The notes under the pieces: model-generated
Told to the model about the DNA's origin: nothing
Seen by the model: the letters and a program-made list of their open reading frames with translations, nothing else
The model's database searches: none
Translations under genes and position numbers: made by a program
Part shown: positions 1-13,440 of the stretch, piece by piece
Position numbering within the stretch: position 1 is the stretch's first letter
Layout of the letters: the number at the start of each line of letters is the position of its first letter
Origin: Nymphalis io
Lineage: Eukaryota > Arthropoda > Insecta > Lepidoptera > Nymphalidae
Direction: 5' to 3'
Length of the DNA stretch: 64,000 nucleotides
Assembly (NCBI RefSeq): GCF_905147045.1
Contig: NC_065918.1
Location: forward strand, 16,554,001-16,618,000

Positions 1-789
1 GTTCCATCAATGTTTATTGTATCCGAAATAATAACGATTACTTCATGGACTTCACATAAGCCCGTGAAAAATAATTTAAGCTCTTAATCGCGCCAAGGTT
101 AACGACCTTTAATGCGTTTTTAATTAATCATAATATAATTTTAATCTTAACTTAAAACACTTAGCAGTGTTAATATCTAATAATACCAGACGGTAAAAAA
201 TATAAAAAGGTAGGAATAAAAAAAAATTAAGACTAACTTTAACCCATCAAAACATATTACTTTGGACATAAATTATGCAAGATATAATATTCCGTTTCAT
301 ATGACACTTACGAAATAGAGCTATTTTTTTTTAATTGAAAAAAATATATTAAACCTATAAACTGAAATACATAATTTTATATCACATTAAGATGCTGTTT
401 TATCTGAAAACATATAACTTTAAAAGTAACAGGTTTTTATATAACCAACAGCAGGCCTTTCCTCCTGTTATAGGAGAATGCTTAGAACTTAGATCATGCT
501 GTTCCACTGAGGGTTTTCGGATGAATGTGGCAGAATTAGATTCGACACATGAAGGTAGCCACATGACGTTTTCCTTAATAATGAAACGTAAAAAACATTT
601 TAAAGAAAACGTATTGTATGCTTAGTATTTTTATTATCTCAGTTCATTTTTTACTAATTTAATTAGATTCGTTGTATCTATACTAAATAGTATGTCATTA
701 AGATTAGTCGTTGAATATTCGTGATTCTATTTTTAAATAACTCTTAGCTGGTTATTATATTCATTGACCCAAGTCAGAAGGGCTGCTGT
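1..789. other. AT-rich, nothing recognised
   Basis: Noncoding-looking sequence. A 77-codon frame at 392-625 has no protein-like composition. Confidence 0.5.
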
Positions 790-966
790 TGTTACAAGGT
801 TCAACTTAACTGACGATTCTGAGTTCGAAACCGGGCAAACACTACTGAATTTTCTGTGTGTTCTTATTTTATGTTTATTTTTCATCTCGTGCTCGATGGT
901 GAAGGAAAACATTGTGTTGGAGTAAGCTCCAAAACTTTCTTCAAAAATGAACAGAAGGCCTAGGAG
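790..966 (+). mobile_element. Family M SINE fragment
   Basis: Contains GTTCGAAACCGGGCAAACAC, CATCTCGTGCTCGATGGTGA and AGGAAAACATTGTGTTGGAG. The middle part is deleted. Confidence 0.65.
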
Positions 967-999
967 AAAAGATCCGACGGATCCCAATAACATTTTATA

Positions 1000-1058
1000 G
1001 GCTGGGGTTTGAAACCAGGCAGGCTAGCAGGCCTTACATCTAGCCACTAGACCAACGA
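1000..1058 (-). mobile_element. Family C SINE head fragment
   Basis: The minus strand reads TCGTTGGTCTAGTGGCTAGA TGTAAGGCC and GGTTTCAAACC, the tRNA-like head only. Confidence 0.6.
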
Positions 1059-2801
1059 TTAATAAGGTCAATCGAATGAAAAAAATAGAACGCAATAAAT
1101 CTATTTTTGATTTTCCATTGACAAAGACTAAATATGCAGCAAATGCATTTATTAATAGATCATCTAAACAGTACAATAAAATATTTATTGAATGTGATAT
1201 ATTTCATCTCTCCCTTAAAAAATTCAAACTGCAAGTAAAAGAAATATTATACTCTCAAGAGCCTTAATTTACTCATGCATTTTTAATTAATTAATTATAA
1301 ATTGATTATTTATTATTAAATTATGTTTTCTTGATTTAAAAATTAAATTTATATTAAATTAAATTATATAAATGAATTATATAATTTCATGCACCTATTA
1401 AATATAAAAAATGTCTTGTTTTGTAATTACTTATGATTAATTTATAAATGGAAACTGTTTTGGTTTATGAATTGTTTTATATTTTTTATTTTATTGTAAT
1501 TATTTCACTGTTTGTTTCCTGTACACTAAATAAATAAATAAATAAAGAACTATCGCTCGCAAGCTCCACATACAATCAGTTAGAAGTCGTATCATATTGT
1601 ATTATAAGTATACGTATCCTATATATGTAGAATTACAGTAAGCGACCACCACGCGGTTTCATAAGAACCTATGAGTGATTTTAATGAGTGTAAAAACAAG
1701 CAAACAGGAGGACAAATAATATCTTATAATATATGTTTACGTTGTTTTCTTATATTAGCAATATTTTAATCAAATCCCATCCCTTCTGTTCTAAATTTCA
1801 ATTATCGAATAATTTACAACATACATAGATTTATTATTTACTATTTCACATAACCCATTCTATTGTCAAATAATTTGGTGCTAAGAAACCTAGGAATCTT
1901 AAAAGAAATTCGAACTTCGTTAAACAAAAATGGTTTTTAAAGCTTGATTAATAAAGTCTAAATTACAACCACGCTTCTGACGTTGCAAGCAGGTGGGCGC
2001 CTAATTTAATACTTACCGACTTAAAGCTAGTTAATTAGGTGCGTACACACTAAGATCGTTCGATACGACGCGAGTGTTAAAAGATTTACTTCTCTCTACA
2101 TATTTTTCCTTTTTTTGTGTTTTACTATCGAAGACATAAAATGTTTTATTACATCCGATTAATAATATTTAAAACATTACAACTAAGGATATTTTGTATT
2201 TTTTTTTCTTCTTCTTTATAATGGTAAATGGAATACCGTCAATGCCAACCACGGGATCTAAAATGCTATTATAAGAGATACTCTTGACTAGTATCTGGCT
2301 AACTAAAGCTTTAAACCGAAAACATCAAAACATCCTGTATGATTGGTGTTAGAAACATTTTTGAGAAGGTGGTATCCATCCAGACAATTGAACACGCAGG
2401 TCTACAGACTAGTGGTACCACATCAAATGAGATTTAAAATTTACTAAAAGGCTAAAAATTAATATCGGGAACCCAAAAACATATATAGTATATTATCATT
2501 AGTAAGTATTGAAATTTAAATTTATTTTAGCATTTAGTATTATATACTTTACGTTTTGCATAATCAAACATTATTATTAAACATACGTACATAATATTTT
2601 TCCAAAAACTAGCTTTGATTGACATTAACTCAAATCAGTAAAACCATCTCATCTTTTCAAAAAAAGTAATTTATAATTGCATATAATATTGCAAACATTT
2701 TATATTTATAATTTAAAAAAAAAATAACTTCATATATGTATGTACTTTATATTTAAACTTACAATAAAGTAGATAAATTCTTTCTATTTAAGAAAATTAC
2801 A
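1059..2801. other. AT-rich; possible LINE 3' UTR end
   Basis: An AAAT repeat near 1527-1550, after GTTTCCTGTACACTAAATAA, looks like a LINE tail. Nothing else recognised. Confidence 0.4.
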
Positions 2802-2965
2802 GAGCATATTCCACCACGCTGCTTCAAAGCGGTTTGGCGGATACACATTTCGCGGATTATCATCCGACACATGCCGGTTTCTGACGACGTTTTCCTTAAT
2901 CGCTGAGTACGAGATGAATTATGAACACAAATTAACCAAATGAAAACTGAGAGCCGCTTGCTTGC
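2802..2965 (-). mobile_element. Family M SINE fragment
   Basis: Plus strand reads GAGCATATTCCACCACGCTG through GATGAATTATGAACACAAAT, the reverse of the family body. The tRNA-like head is missing. Confidence 0.65.
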
Positions 2966-4496
2966 TACACTTATTCGAATATAAATTACATATAAAAATA
3001 CATACGAGTATATTGTGCACTTTCGTGACGTATGGCTGTGTCATTTCAATGTAATCTTAAATATATACCTCTATTATTATAAAATGTGATTGTCAACAAA
3101 ATTTTATACTGACAATCCTATTCGAAGTATGAAGACACTAGACGTAATAAATAATCTTATTGATGTCGTACAGCTGGGCGAAAGCTTCTTCACCCTTTAA
3201 CAGTTAGATTCGTCATTTTGATCCACTGTTAAGTGACGGATAGACCTTCAGAATTTCTCGTGACACATACGTGTCATCTCGAGATGTCTCTAATCACGAT
3301 AGATCACAAGAAGAGTTGTAAAAACATATTTAAGCGAAAATCAATACTCGGTCTTCAAATCCCAAGGGAGCGTTTCTACTGAGATATCGGTCTTGAAATT
3401 ATTTCATTATAATATAATATTTAATATTAAAATAGGGTATTTGAAATGCAGGTACCAATCCCGGGTCGGGACAGTTGCTGTAGTTGTTGCAGTTGCAGTT
3501 GCTGACAGGTTTTTTGTCACGGATGTCTTAATAAAACGTTGAACGTGAAGTTAGAAATGAGGCAGTGCTAGATTTCCATGCTTCGGAAAGCACAGCTCTC
3601 GCACCTGAATTCTCTTCTGGCATCCCATTGGTCTATGAAAGAGACAGTGAGTGCCCCTGTCACTTGTGCTCTATGATATATTCTGCGCTAGCCTCTTCTC
3701 CTTTGAAAATAAATATCTTGTCCGGAATCAGTCGAGAGATTATCACATTACACACTAATCAGTACAAGATTTACGAAACAGATTAGTTACCTTTAATCTA
3801 CTAATTTAATTAGTCCTAAGAAATCGTTTATTCTTTTAATTTCTTAATTTTTTCGTTGTTCAATGTAAATTTTGCCAGATTACGCAAACGATACACGTGA
3901 ATCTTAACTCGAATTTGAGTTATAAAAACTTCTGTTCACGGGTTTAATGAAACCAAAACAAACAAAATATTTTTTTCCAAATATTGAAAGAAATTCTGGA
4001 GCATGTCTATAAATTTTTCTTTTTGAAATGACCTGCAAACTAGAAAAGTTTGCAGGCTTTAATAGTAATAATATAATATATTAATATAATATAAAATGAA
4101 AATATAGTTTATTCAATTTCATTCATTATTTATTATCACATACATACATATATTATTTAATATTTTTAGTGGAAGCTTTACATCGATATTTTTTTTGGAG
4201 AAAGAAATAAAAGTGCATTTAACTATATATTACGAAACAAAGTTCCGCCGCCAGGTCAGTCTAACTATCTGTCTGAATACTATAAACTTAAAAACTACCG
4301 AATGAATTCTCATACGATTTCAACAATGGACAATGTTATTTATGAGGAAGGTTTAGGTGTATAATTCGTTAAAGTTTTATGTTAATTGGGCAAAATATAA
4401 CGACGATTGTTGAAGATGCCTGAAAAAATCATGCCGAGTGGGTCTAGTAATTTGTATTTTGACGTATAGATTATTTTACAGACTACAGAGGAACAG
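2966..4496. other. Intergenic, nothing coding
   Basis: Contains the hairpin at 4032-4056 and the palindrome TGACACATACGTGTCA near 3260. No gene seen. Confidence 0.5.
4032..4056. repeat. Perfect 10-bp hairpin
   Basis: CCTGCAAACT, loop AGAAA, AGTTTGCAGG. Confidence 0.85.
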
Positions 4497-4718
4497 AACT
4501 GAGATGGTTCCGTGGCTAAAATACGTGAATCTTAGCCGAAAATCGCGAGTACAATACCGGGCAAGCACCACTGAATTTATCTCTTACTTCAAGGTGAAGG
4601 GAAAAATGCTAAAGAAAACAACATTTATCAGATAATTTTTTCCTTTATCAACCAACGCATTGGAAGTGGAGGAACGTGGCAGAATAAACTCCAATCATTC
4701 TCCTTAATCTGAAAAAAG
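4497..4718 (+). mobile_element. Family M SINE, decayed
   Basis: AACTGAGATGGTTCCGTGG, then GGGCAAGCACCACTGAATTT and AACCAACGCATTGGAAG, in family order. Much of the body is altered. Confidence 0.65.
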
Positions 4719-6708
4719 ACTGTAATCCTAAAATGAGATACTTAAGACTACTTGGTACTTTAAAAAAATATCTACTTATAACGCGCTTTATTAGCAATAA
4801 TAAAACAGAAATTAAATTAAACTAACAATATCAAGACAATATATAGCTGAAGTAATCGAAAACGAAAAATTAAATTTAACGTAATACCGGTCTTATGCAA
4901 ACAATCAAATACAAGCTCTATAAATCTCAAACTTCGTATTTATTGAAAACTAGAAACGTTCGACAGTAAACGTCGCCAGTTCAACAATCGTACACAAGTA
5001 GACCCGTGAGATACCTTGGGGCTGACCTATCAACCTCATAAGAAGAGATAAACGAACAAATCGGCTAGGGACCGTCTAAAAAGATATCGTCTCAGCCGCG
5101 CCCAATGAAATATTATCCCGTGCACCGTACAAGTACCGGACCCCGAGCATAATGACATTTAAGTAATACAACCTTCTATCTGAGAGACGAAAACTTCCGA
5201 GATAAGTTAAACGGTAACCGGTATATTGTTTCAAATAGTTATCGGCGTATATAATTTGTAAACGTCAAGTCCCCGCGCGGCGACAGCGCGCCGGCCCGAG
5301 ACTCGAGACCGCTTCTCCTAAAAATACGCTATCTATTGTAAGCTTAAACAATCAAATTTATCAAACGCACAAAACAGCTACACCGATACATAGATCAATT
5401 AGATAATTGAATACAGCTACCAAATGATACGGCGATTATAACTCAGACCGTTACTGAATGCGAGCGGGTTCCGTCGGTTTTACTTCGGTACATTAATAAT
5501 AGATGATTATGATAAAGTTTAAATCGCCCACGCGAATTGTTACCAAGATGCGGGTGTTCCTAATGATGAAGGTGATTGATTCTACGCGAATATTATCAAT
5601 TCGCGACATTGTAGGCATAATCATTAGTCATGCTTTACACCGCTAACTTTCCGTATAACTGATAAATAAGGAAATAGACAAAACGTATTTGATAGATTAA
5701 AGGATTGGCCAGAATAGTACAATGAAAATATCTATACATGTACTGGAAATTATATGTACATTAATATTCAAAGTTTTTTGTTAAGAATATTCCAAGCCTT
5801 GTTTTGATGAGTGGATAGGTCTACGAGAGGATGGTTGACTGGTGAATAGAGGTCTGTTAGGTGAGTAAGTGGATGATAAATAGGAAGAATAGGTAAATGA
5901 GTTATATGCCTGATATCACCGATATTTTGGTATACTCGATGTATTAAAAAAAACCAAAAGGACGGTTGGATGGGTACGTCGCCAGTAGATGGGTAGGTAT
6001 GTGTTGGTTGCCTGAATTAGTTGGAGAGACCTCAATTATACAGTATAGATATAACAGTACCAGTTTGGAAGTCGTTAACGTGACTTTTTTACCATCAAAA
6101 GAGGTAAATTATATTTTTCCATTAAAAATTTTCAATCATTATCTATCTAGGTATGCTGTTTTAGTTATTCTATAACAATATACACAGCTACCAAAAACAT
6201 TGATTATTAACCTACCTACCTACCCCCAATCATGGAGCAGCGTAGTTAAACCTTCTCCTCAAACGAGAAGAGGAAAGGAGAGAGCTGTGACTTTATTTTT
6301 TTACTTGATAATACAATATAGTGAATATGCAAATGATGAATACTTAGTATTTTTATACAACTACAGAAACACTCGCTTATTAATAAACATACAAGTTTTA
6401 TTTTTAATGATTTACATTTAGTGATATAAATTAAATTTATGTTTTTTTTAAATTCAATTTTTAATAAAAAATTGTGATTACAATTCGTCCCAGTTGAGAA
6501 GAAAAGTTTTCATTGTAAAAAAAAAGTTTGTTTACTTCAAAGAAAAAGTTAATTTTACAAAAGTAGGGAAACCTTGTAAAGAATTCTCGATAATATTTGT
6601 TTTACGAAGTACCGGATGGATACAAATTAGTAGGTACTACCTACTCAGTCACTTGTGGGATTATTGTCAGGCCTAGTTCACTCGCTAAAGACATCGTGGT
6701 TACCGTCC
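4719..6708. other. Intergenic; one CpG-rich patch
   Basis: 5265-5315 is strikingly GC- and CpG-rich (CCCCGCGCGGCGACAGCGCG). 5810-6010 is a GGATG/GGTAG-rich low-complexity stretch. No gene seen. Confidence 0.45.
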
Positions 6709-6933
6709 TTACCTGGGCTCACCGTTTATCATAAGCTCATCCAGTAGCATCAGCAACCACGTCGCTTTGTTTTGACGTTGAACGTCATTACCACATTCCA
6801 CCACAGGGGTGGTCGTCCTCTTACGTAGTGGTGTTATGTCACTGGACATCGTCGTTAATGCCTGCGTCGGGGCGGTGATCGACGAGAGTAGGAGCTCACA
6901 AGGTTGAAGACGCTCGTCAGGTGGTCTTCCGAC
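6709..6933 (-). CDS. Unrecognised 74-codon open frame with splice-like borders
   Basis: Stop-to-stop open frame in a GC-rich patch. It reads GRPPDERLQPCELLLSS, ITPLRKRTTTPVVECGND and RQNKATWLLMLLDELMINGE. At the 5' side is TTCAATTTCCAAGTAG|GTC, usable as an acceptor; near the 3' side CCCAG|GTAAGG is a near-perfect donor (6712-6713 side), giving an exon of about 220 bases. I do not recognise the protein. It could be an internal exon of an unseen minus-strand gene or part of a transposon. No neighbouring exon was found. Confidence 0.3.
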   Translation of the reverse strand, partial: VGRPPDERLQPCELLLSSITAPTQALTTMSSDITPLRKRTTTPVVECGNDVQRQNKATWLLMLLDELMINGEPR

Positions 6934-6939
6934 CTACTT

Positions 6940-8870
6940 GGAAATTGAAGTGTAAATTTTGTTCTAATTTTAAATAATAGATGGCTTTGAGAAACATATG
7001 AATTGATTGATAAAATGACTTAAAGATCAATATATAAAAGATTTCTCACTCAATAAGACGAAAAGCCCTCACTTTTCGTCGATCGATATCAACAGTGACA
7101 CATTGAGTACTTGCCTGATGTGATAACTTAGATGGTAACAATTGATAAAATATTCCACACTTTGCGCATTTATTTATCCGAAACGTTTTCTTTCTCTTTG
7201 ATTTTTGATTTAATTAAGATATTTCGATATCACTTATATTATGCCATCGAACACTACACACGTTGTCTTGCCTCGTTTACCAAAGAAGAGTTCGATCTAC
7301 CTCATACATAAAAATATAAACCAACATTATTTTATGAGGCTATATAATACAAGGTACACACACCTCTAAATGCCATTCATATTCTTTGGTCTGTGAACAT
7401 TGCGGAATAATAATTAAAACTGCCTTAACAGTATCAACGGACCCATAGTACATTCGTTATTATACACCCCTCGTGACAGCCGACCGTTTTGATCTATACA
7501 ATAAAAAAATGTAATAACTTTTGTACGTAATTTTTTAAGCATTATATAATGTTTAATTATTTTTTCTGACTATAAATTTAATATAACTATGTTGTTAATA
7601 AAAAGCATAGTGACGTTTAATAGTCAAGAAAATACTAATAATAATACAACTAAGGATATTCTTTAAATAATATCAATAGAAAAATATAAACATTTTATTA
7701 AATCTTAGGAAGGAATATTTATAGTTTTTAATACTAACTAAAATTGATTGCAAAAACTCTTTAATAATAACACGATGTAACAGCAAAAACAAAGGAGAAA
7801 AAGTAAAGTTAGTTAGTCGAAGTTCTCCTAAGAGCATCAATCTCCTAAGACTTATCAAAACGCAGCCAATAAATTTAAATAAAGATATAAAAAAAAGAAA
7901 TAGCAACATCAATAGCAAAGTATTTATTATAATAAATAAATAGGCAAAGATAAAACAGCTTACTACCTTTTTCTCATCTGTTTGTCAAACGATTTTCATT
8001 GAAAGTGTCAATCATTTTTTTGGTAGCTTGACGAGCTTTAGTGCTACCAATAAAAATAAATGTTCGATTAAATACAACTACATACTTTTCTCCTTCTAAT
8101 TTTTAATAAATATGGTCGAAATTCGAACACTGTAAACACTGACACTATAGTTTTTAAATTTATAAGTGCGTAAGACAATTTTATAGGCACGAACAAACTC
8201 ATACTATAAAGTTATATCGAAATTAATGAATTAAAGTCGAATTGAGTATCGTTACGAGATTAGCCGATTTGGGAGATTATCTGAATGTGTTAAACGTCGG
8301 TGTTGGATCGTAATGGAGGGGAGGATTTGGCCCATTGTTTAATTATAGATAGTGCACCCGAACCACACGGGGTCCGGCTTTATTGCTATCAGAAAGGCTT
8401 GGCAAGTCAAAATGTTTTAATTTTAGAATTAACATTTTTATACATCATACAAATAGTATAAAAATAATGTATTTCTTATTTCCCAATTGTCGCAATAATG
8501 ACTTATCTGATTGATACGCTATTTCCATATTTTGATTGCTTATACATTCAGAATGGGCTAATGCTATATAGTACTAATAAGTTGTACGTAGCATTTATTT
8601 TATATATGCACTTTTATGTCAAACAGTGTTATTCTGTAAAAACTCCCATAAAAATCACGTTTGAAATTACCACCGACTTATACTATATATTATTATTATA
8701 CTACTATTTTAATTTATAATTAAATATAATTGAGTTAACATCAATTATTATGGTTAATGTCGCAAATCACTTTCTGACATTTCACGACCGACTTCTGCAG
8801 GGAGTCTCGAGTTTGTTTTTACAGAATAGCTTTAAAGGTGAGGATATAGCAAGGCACTTTCTGGGCCTTT
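6940..8870. other. AT-rich, nothing recognised
   Basis: Scattered short frames only. 8290-8400 is richer in GC but does not read as protein. Confidence 0.5.
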
Positions 8871-8985
8871 TTTATCGCTGGAAAAACTAAAAAACCAGCG
8901 GTACCCTTTCAGTCTTATCGAGGAACGCCACGGGATCGCTTTCGCATCGTTACCGTGCGCTTTCTGAGCCGTCCAACCATAACAG
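8871..8985 (+). repeat. Family E repeat, short form
   Basis: CGCTGGAAAAACTAAAAAAC CAGCGGTACCC, then GAACGCCACGGGATCGCTTT. Compared with 47291-47512 it lacks about 90 bases between the two arms of the fold. Confidence 0.6.
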
Positions 8986-9661
8986 TTACATGAAAAGTTA
9001 ATATCAAACATTTATAGATCAAGAAAATATTTTAATTTTTTTTTTTATAATAATTCTCATCCATTTTTCAATATTACTCATAGTCACCACTTTTATAATT
9101 AAATAAAAAAGGTGAAAGCTAAACAACAAGTTCAAAATAAATAACAAATATATTTGAATAGTTTTCTGTAAGTACGAATGCGAAAGAGGCTACAGACTAA
9201 TAAAATTATTAACAAGGCTACAGTTTTCAGCTTAGACTAGTATTTGGAGATATTAAAACATATCTGAATAATCGTATTATAAAAAGACGAGAGGTGTGCT
9301 GTATACGCTAGCGTCATAATATTTTGTTTTTATACTAATATTTGAAAGATATGATTGGGTAAAATTTAAATTTTATCCGAGCAACATAGGACGGCAAGGA
9401 ATATTGGGTTCGGTTTAAAGATATTTATTGTCTCATAAGTAATAGAAAAAATCACTTAAAATGAGAAATTACATTAATATTACATATATAATATGTACAT
9501 ATGAGGTATGGTCGTTACCACCATTGGACGTTATGCGGGCAGATCGTTGAGCGATCGAGCAAAGAAAAAATAACTTAATTACTATAATAACTTTAATCTC
9601 AATAAAGTTAACTATTATAGCTTGAGGCGATTGAAATGCATGACAGTTCCAAGTGGTGAGT

Positions 9662-9938
9662 ACTTGGTGGTAAAGCTTTGTGCAAGCCCGTCTATCTAGG
9701 TAACACACGCTCATCAGATTTTCTACCGCCAAACAGTATTGTTGTGTTCCGGTTTGAAGGGTGAGTGAGCTAATGTAACTACAGGCACAAGGGACGACTT
9801 AGTTCTCAAAGTTGGTGGCGCATTGGCGATGTAATGAATGGTTGATAATTCTTATATAGCCAGGGTCTAAGGGTATTGGTGCCCTTACCTTTAGATAACC
9901 CATTTCCCAGTCCACCTACCTTTTTCATAAAAAAGGCA
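9662..9938 (+). mobile_element. Family A element, diverged
   Basis: ACTTGGTGGTAAAGCTTTGT, GGGTGAGTGAGCTAATGTAA, TTGGTGGCGCATTGGCGATG and a decayed CCTACCTTTTTCATAAAAAA end, in family order. Confidence 0.75.
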
Positions 9939-10554
9939 ATAGTCCTTAGGACGGATGAAAATCATAAGTAAATGATAAGTATCCTGCCTGGCGTCCCTCC
10001 ATCAGCTAGGCTTTTGGCGCGAAGTTTCCGATATTTGACAATACAATAGTATAAAATACCATCACTAGTGTTTCGCGCCGCACTTTGTTTCGAACGGTAT
10101 TATTGACTTTCATTTTTTTTTTTACTTACATGTAATTAACCCAAAATATATGTTCGACTAAGAGATCAAAATTAATAATACCTTAAACATTTTAATCGTT
10201 ATAATATTATTATAACAGTTATTATTTCGGGCAATTAAACATACCCATATTTAAAAAACAGATTTACATAAATCAAAAACTAGAAAGTTGAAACTTAATT
10301 TAAAGTTGGTATAAAATACAGCCATGTTTGAAAATATAAAGAGATAAATAAAAAGAATAAATAAAGAAAATCTAAAAAGATTGATCTTGTTCTTAATCTA
10401 AAGATAATATGAGTTATGTTGGCTATAACGTTGCTTGTTATGTTTGAGTTAACTTAAAGATATCTTCACCAAAGAAATATTATGCCTTTTAATCTCAGTG
10501 ATAATGGCAAATAAAGAAACGAACGAAAGTTGTACAATATAAAGAACCGAATAC

Positions 10555-10780
10555 AGCTGCGCGACCAGGCGAAGCGGAAGCGACCTTGAAGTACGATTCC
10601 TTGTAATGGATCAAACACACCTGAGTGACCAAGCGAAGCGGAGTATTCTAAAAGCCTACACATATTTGCAATGTATACGGCATATATTGGCAATGGCAAA
10701 TCTTTGTTGCAGTTGCGTCCGCGAGAAATACGCAGGGACATCGCGGCCGCTTCGCTAATTCGCTTTTGTGCATCCAATTC
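10555..10780. repeat. GC-rich inverted repeat block, MITE-like
   Basis: GCGACCAGGCGAAGCGGAAG at the left pairs imperfectly with GCGAATTAGCGAAGCGGCCG reversed from the right. GTGACCAAGCGAAGCGG is repeated in between, and related motifs occur at 10958 and 42072. The 103-codon frame across it on the minus strand is read as chance in GC-rich DNA. Confidence 0.35.
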
Positions 10781-11344
10781 CTTGATTGGAGATAAAAAGA
10801 AAATTTATCTTTTATTTAATTTTGTATATATAAAACCAGTTTATAGTTAATAAATAAATTATTGTATGTAAACTACATTAGGTCGTCAAGGCTTGTTTCG
10901 GATCAAAACTTACAAACAAGAAACTAAAACGAGCTTAAGAGTAATCCGCATCAACCACACTTCGCTTGGTAACTCAAGTATGTTAAATTCTTGAAGATTA
11001 CCTAACCGTCAACTTCAAAATTATTTCTCAAGTTTTCCATTAATTTATCAAAGTTGTAAGTCAAAGAAACCTTATATTTTACACGAGCCGATGGAACAAA
11101 AGAACTTGGCGAAAACATCAGCGTAACGGAGTTGAACAACGTAAACCAAAGTCCTACGACGTATTTTTTTTTTACTTAATAAAAAGAAAATTTTACAATG
11201 AAGCGAATTTTCAATTAAAAATATGACATCGAAATTTACATGGAAGTGGAGACAAATAAAGCTTGTTTGATTACTTTTTTTATTAGCTTTACAATAAGTT
11301 TGAATTTCGAAAACTTTTACGAACAATTATAAAGTATATTTCTC

Positions 11345-11480
11345 TTCACAGAGTATTTGGACGTGACTGCGGTCTTAGGCAACCAGACAGAGATCAGGTG
11401 AGGAGCAGCGCCACGACTTAACGTGCTTTCCGAGGCAAGTAACTGTATTGCCGCTATCTTGATTCTGGGCTACTGCTGTA
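11345..11480 (-). mobile_element. Family C-related SINE fragment
   Basis: The plus strand carries AACGTGCTTTCCGAGGCAAG and GATTCTGGGCTACTGCTG, the reverse of the family C body. The head is missing. Confidence 0.5.
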
Positions 11481-12640
11481 AACATACTCATAGAAAAATC
11501 TCAAAGCTAACCACTGAATCGTTTAGCAATGACAAACTTAAAAACTAAAATAAGATAATAGTGCTTCTAGCACTGTGGACTTTGATTATTTCATCGCCCA
11601 AGAATCTCATGATGATGGCTATCCTAAATATATTTTACCTAACATAATAGTTGAAAGAAATATATTTCATGCAGCTGAAGTCATATTCACGAAACAAGTT
11701 CTAGCTGCGATAATAATTGATCAATTTAATTATTATATTTGACAGTCAATTAAACTGACCTTTATATAATCCGTTTCTCAATATCATAGGTCACTTGGCA
11801 ATCATTACAACTATGTAAATGGCTTTTGGAAATATAGACTTCACGACTAACGCAAACACTCATCATTTTATATAGAGAGATATTTTTACCTAACAACTTC
11901 CTTCACCCTCCCATGCGACAGACGCGGGCGAAGCCACGATCTGAAATTAGTATTTATATACATTTGTACAATAATAAATATTATTATTATATCTTAAAGG
12001 TACAAATCCTATTGTAATATTTCATTAAACATTATAAATAGATTATTATGATTTCTTTATATTTGTTACAATCTAAACCGATGACTTTGATTTAAATGAA
12101 ATCTAAAACCAGCTAACTCACACACTTGTCCCATTTAATAATTATTTGCAATGCAATGCAAGAGATGCCAGTTTTTTCATTTTGATTCTCAAACGTTTTT
12201 TTTCTATAATATTTTTGTATTAATTACCATTTCTAGCTATAATTCGTCAAAAAAATCGGATATAATAAAGTCATTTACAGTTTTACGAACTAAAAACATA
12301 CATTAATGCGAATATATTTTGCATACATTTCCTCTTTTATTTAATAACACTATATTTATACGTTTCCGTTATGAAATTAAAGACCAAATGCTCAGCGAAG
12401 CGCTTCATGTTATTATCCCGTTGTTTTTCTACTTAAATCGACTATGATAACATTTTGATAAGTCTTATATACGTATTATATCTTGTCAACAGCGGAACTC
12501 ATTTTTCAAATTAAATATTCAAAACAAAATTTACACGAATTATTTTGAATAAATAAAAGGCTTTGAGACTATTAGACTGAAGAAGCGTAGCATTGAATTA
12601 TCAAAAAAGAAAAATCAATAGTTTATTACTATTTAACTAA

Positions 12641-12715
12641 CTGTTGGTCTAGCGATAATTTATACTGCTGCGGAAGATATAGTCACTAGGGTTCGAACTC
12701 AGTCGTTCAGGAAAT
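12641..12715 (+). mobile_element. Decayed tRNA-like SINE head (family C type)
   Basis: GTTGGTCTAGCGATAATTTA and box B-like GGGTTCGAACTC at tRNA-like spacing. The body is not recognisable. Confidence 0.4.
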
Positions 12716-13190
12716 TATCATCACGCATTCGAACTTAGGGTTACTGACCTAGTGTACCTACCTATTGAATTAAATTTTGTTAATTAAATACATTTAAACT
12801 AATATGTATGTAATTTTTATTTTTTACAGTACATGTCACACAAAAATGCATTGATTGAACGCTTGCTGGATCTCGTGTAGAAATTCTGCGAATGTCAATT
12901 CAAAATAAGCGAAGTTACTAATACTAAGCTAACCTTAAGTCCTAGCCCTTAATTACAACATACATATCTATATAAATACAATCAACGTATATACATACAT
13001 CTGAAAAAATAATGAACCGATAAAATATACAATCACCATTTTACATCTTTAATATCATAAGAACGATATTAAAATACCGTTTGCACCTAGTTTCGGCAAG
13101 AGCGTACACTTTCAAACAGTTTAATATTCTAATCGTCTGTATTTTCGGCATGCAAATGAAATACTAACGCCATATATTATAAAGTTCAGG

Positions 13191-13440
13191 AGCTGAGATG
13201 GTCGAGTGGGCAGAGCACGTGAGTTTAAACCGAAGGTTGCGGGTTTTGAACAAATAATTGAATTTCATCACTGATTTTTTATGTGCTTGATTTGTTTTTA
13301 TAATTGTTGGTCACCACAGTCGGTTGTTAGGAAAACAAATCGAGGAAACTGGTAAGTACCAGATAAAGTTCTGCCCCATGTACATCCACCAGCTTGCGTT
13401 GGAGCGGGCCTGAAATAAGCTCCAAACCTCAAACAGGAGA
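13191..13440 (+). mobile_element. Family M SINE, diverged
   Basis: Starts AGCTGAGATGGTCGAGTGG (box A region), box B-like GGGTTTTGAAC, then AGGAAAACAAATCGAGGAAA and TTGCGTTGGAGCGGGCC. The 3' end is lost. Confidence 0.7.

Larger units (their letters stand above)
9939..13190. other. AT-rich with degraded repeats
   Basis: Apart from the inverted block at 10555-10780 and two SINE pieces, nothing recognised. 11905-11945 (GACGCGGGCGAAGCCACG) resembles 28655-28682 and 58045-58075, perhaps the end of a shared element. Confidence 0.4.

Noticed and set aside
10466..10777. 103-codon minus-strand frame
   Set aside because: Lies over an inverted-repeat GC block; the frame follows from base composition.
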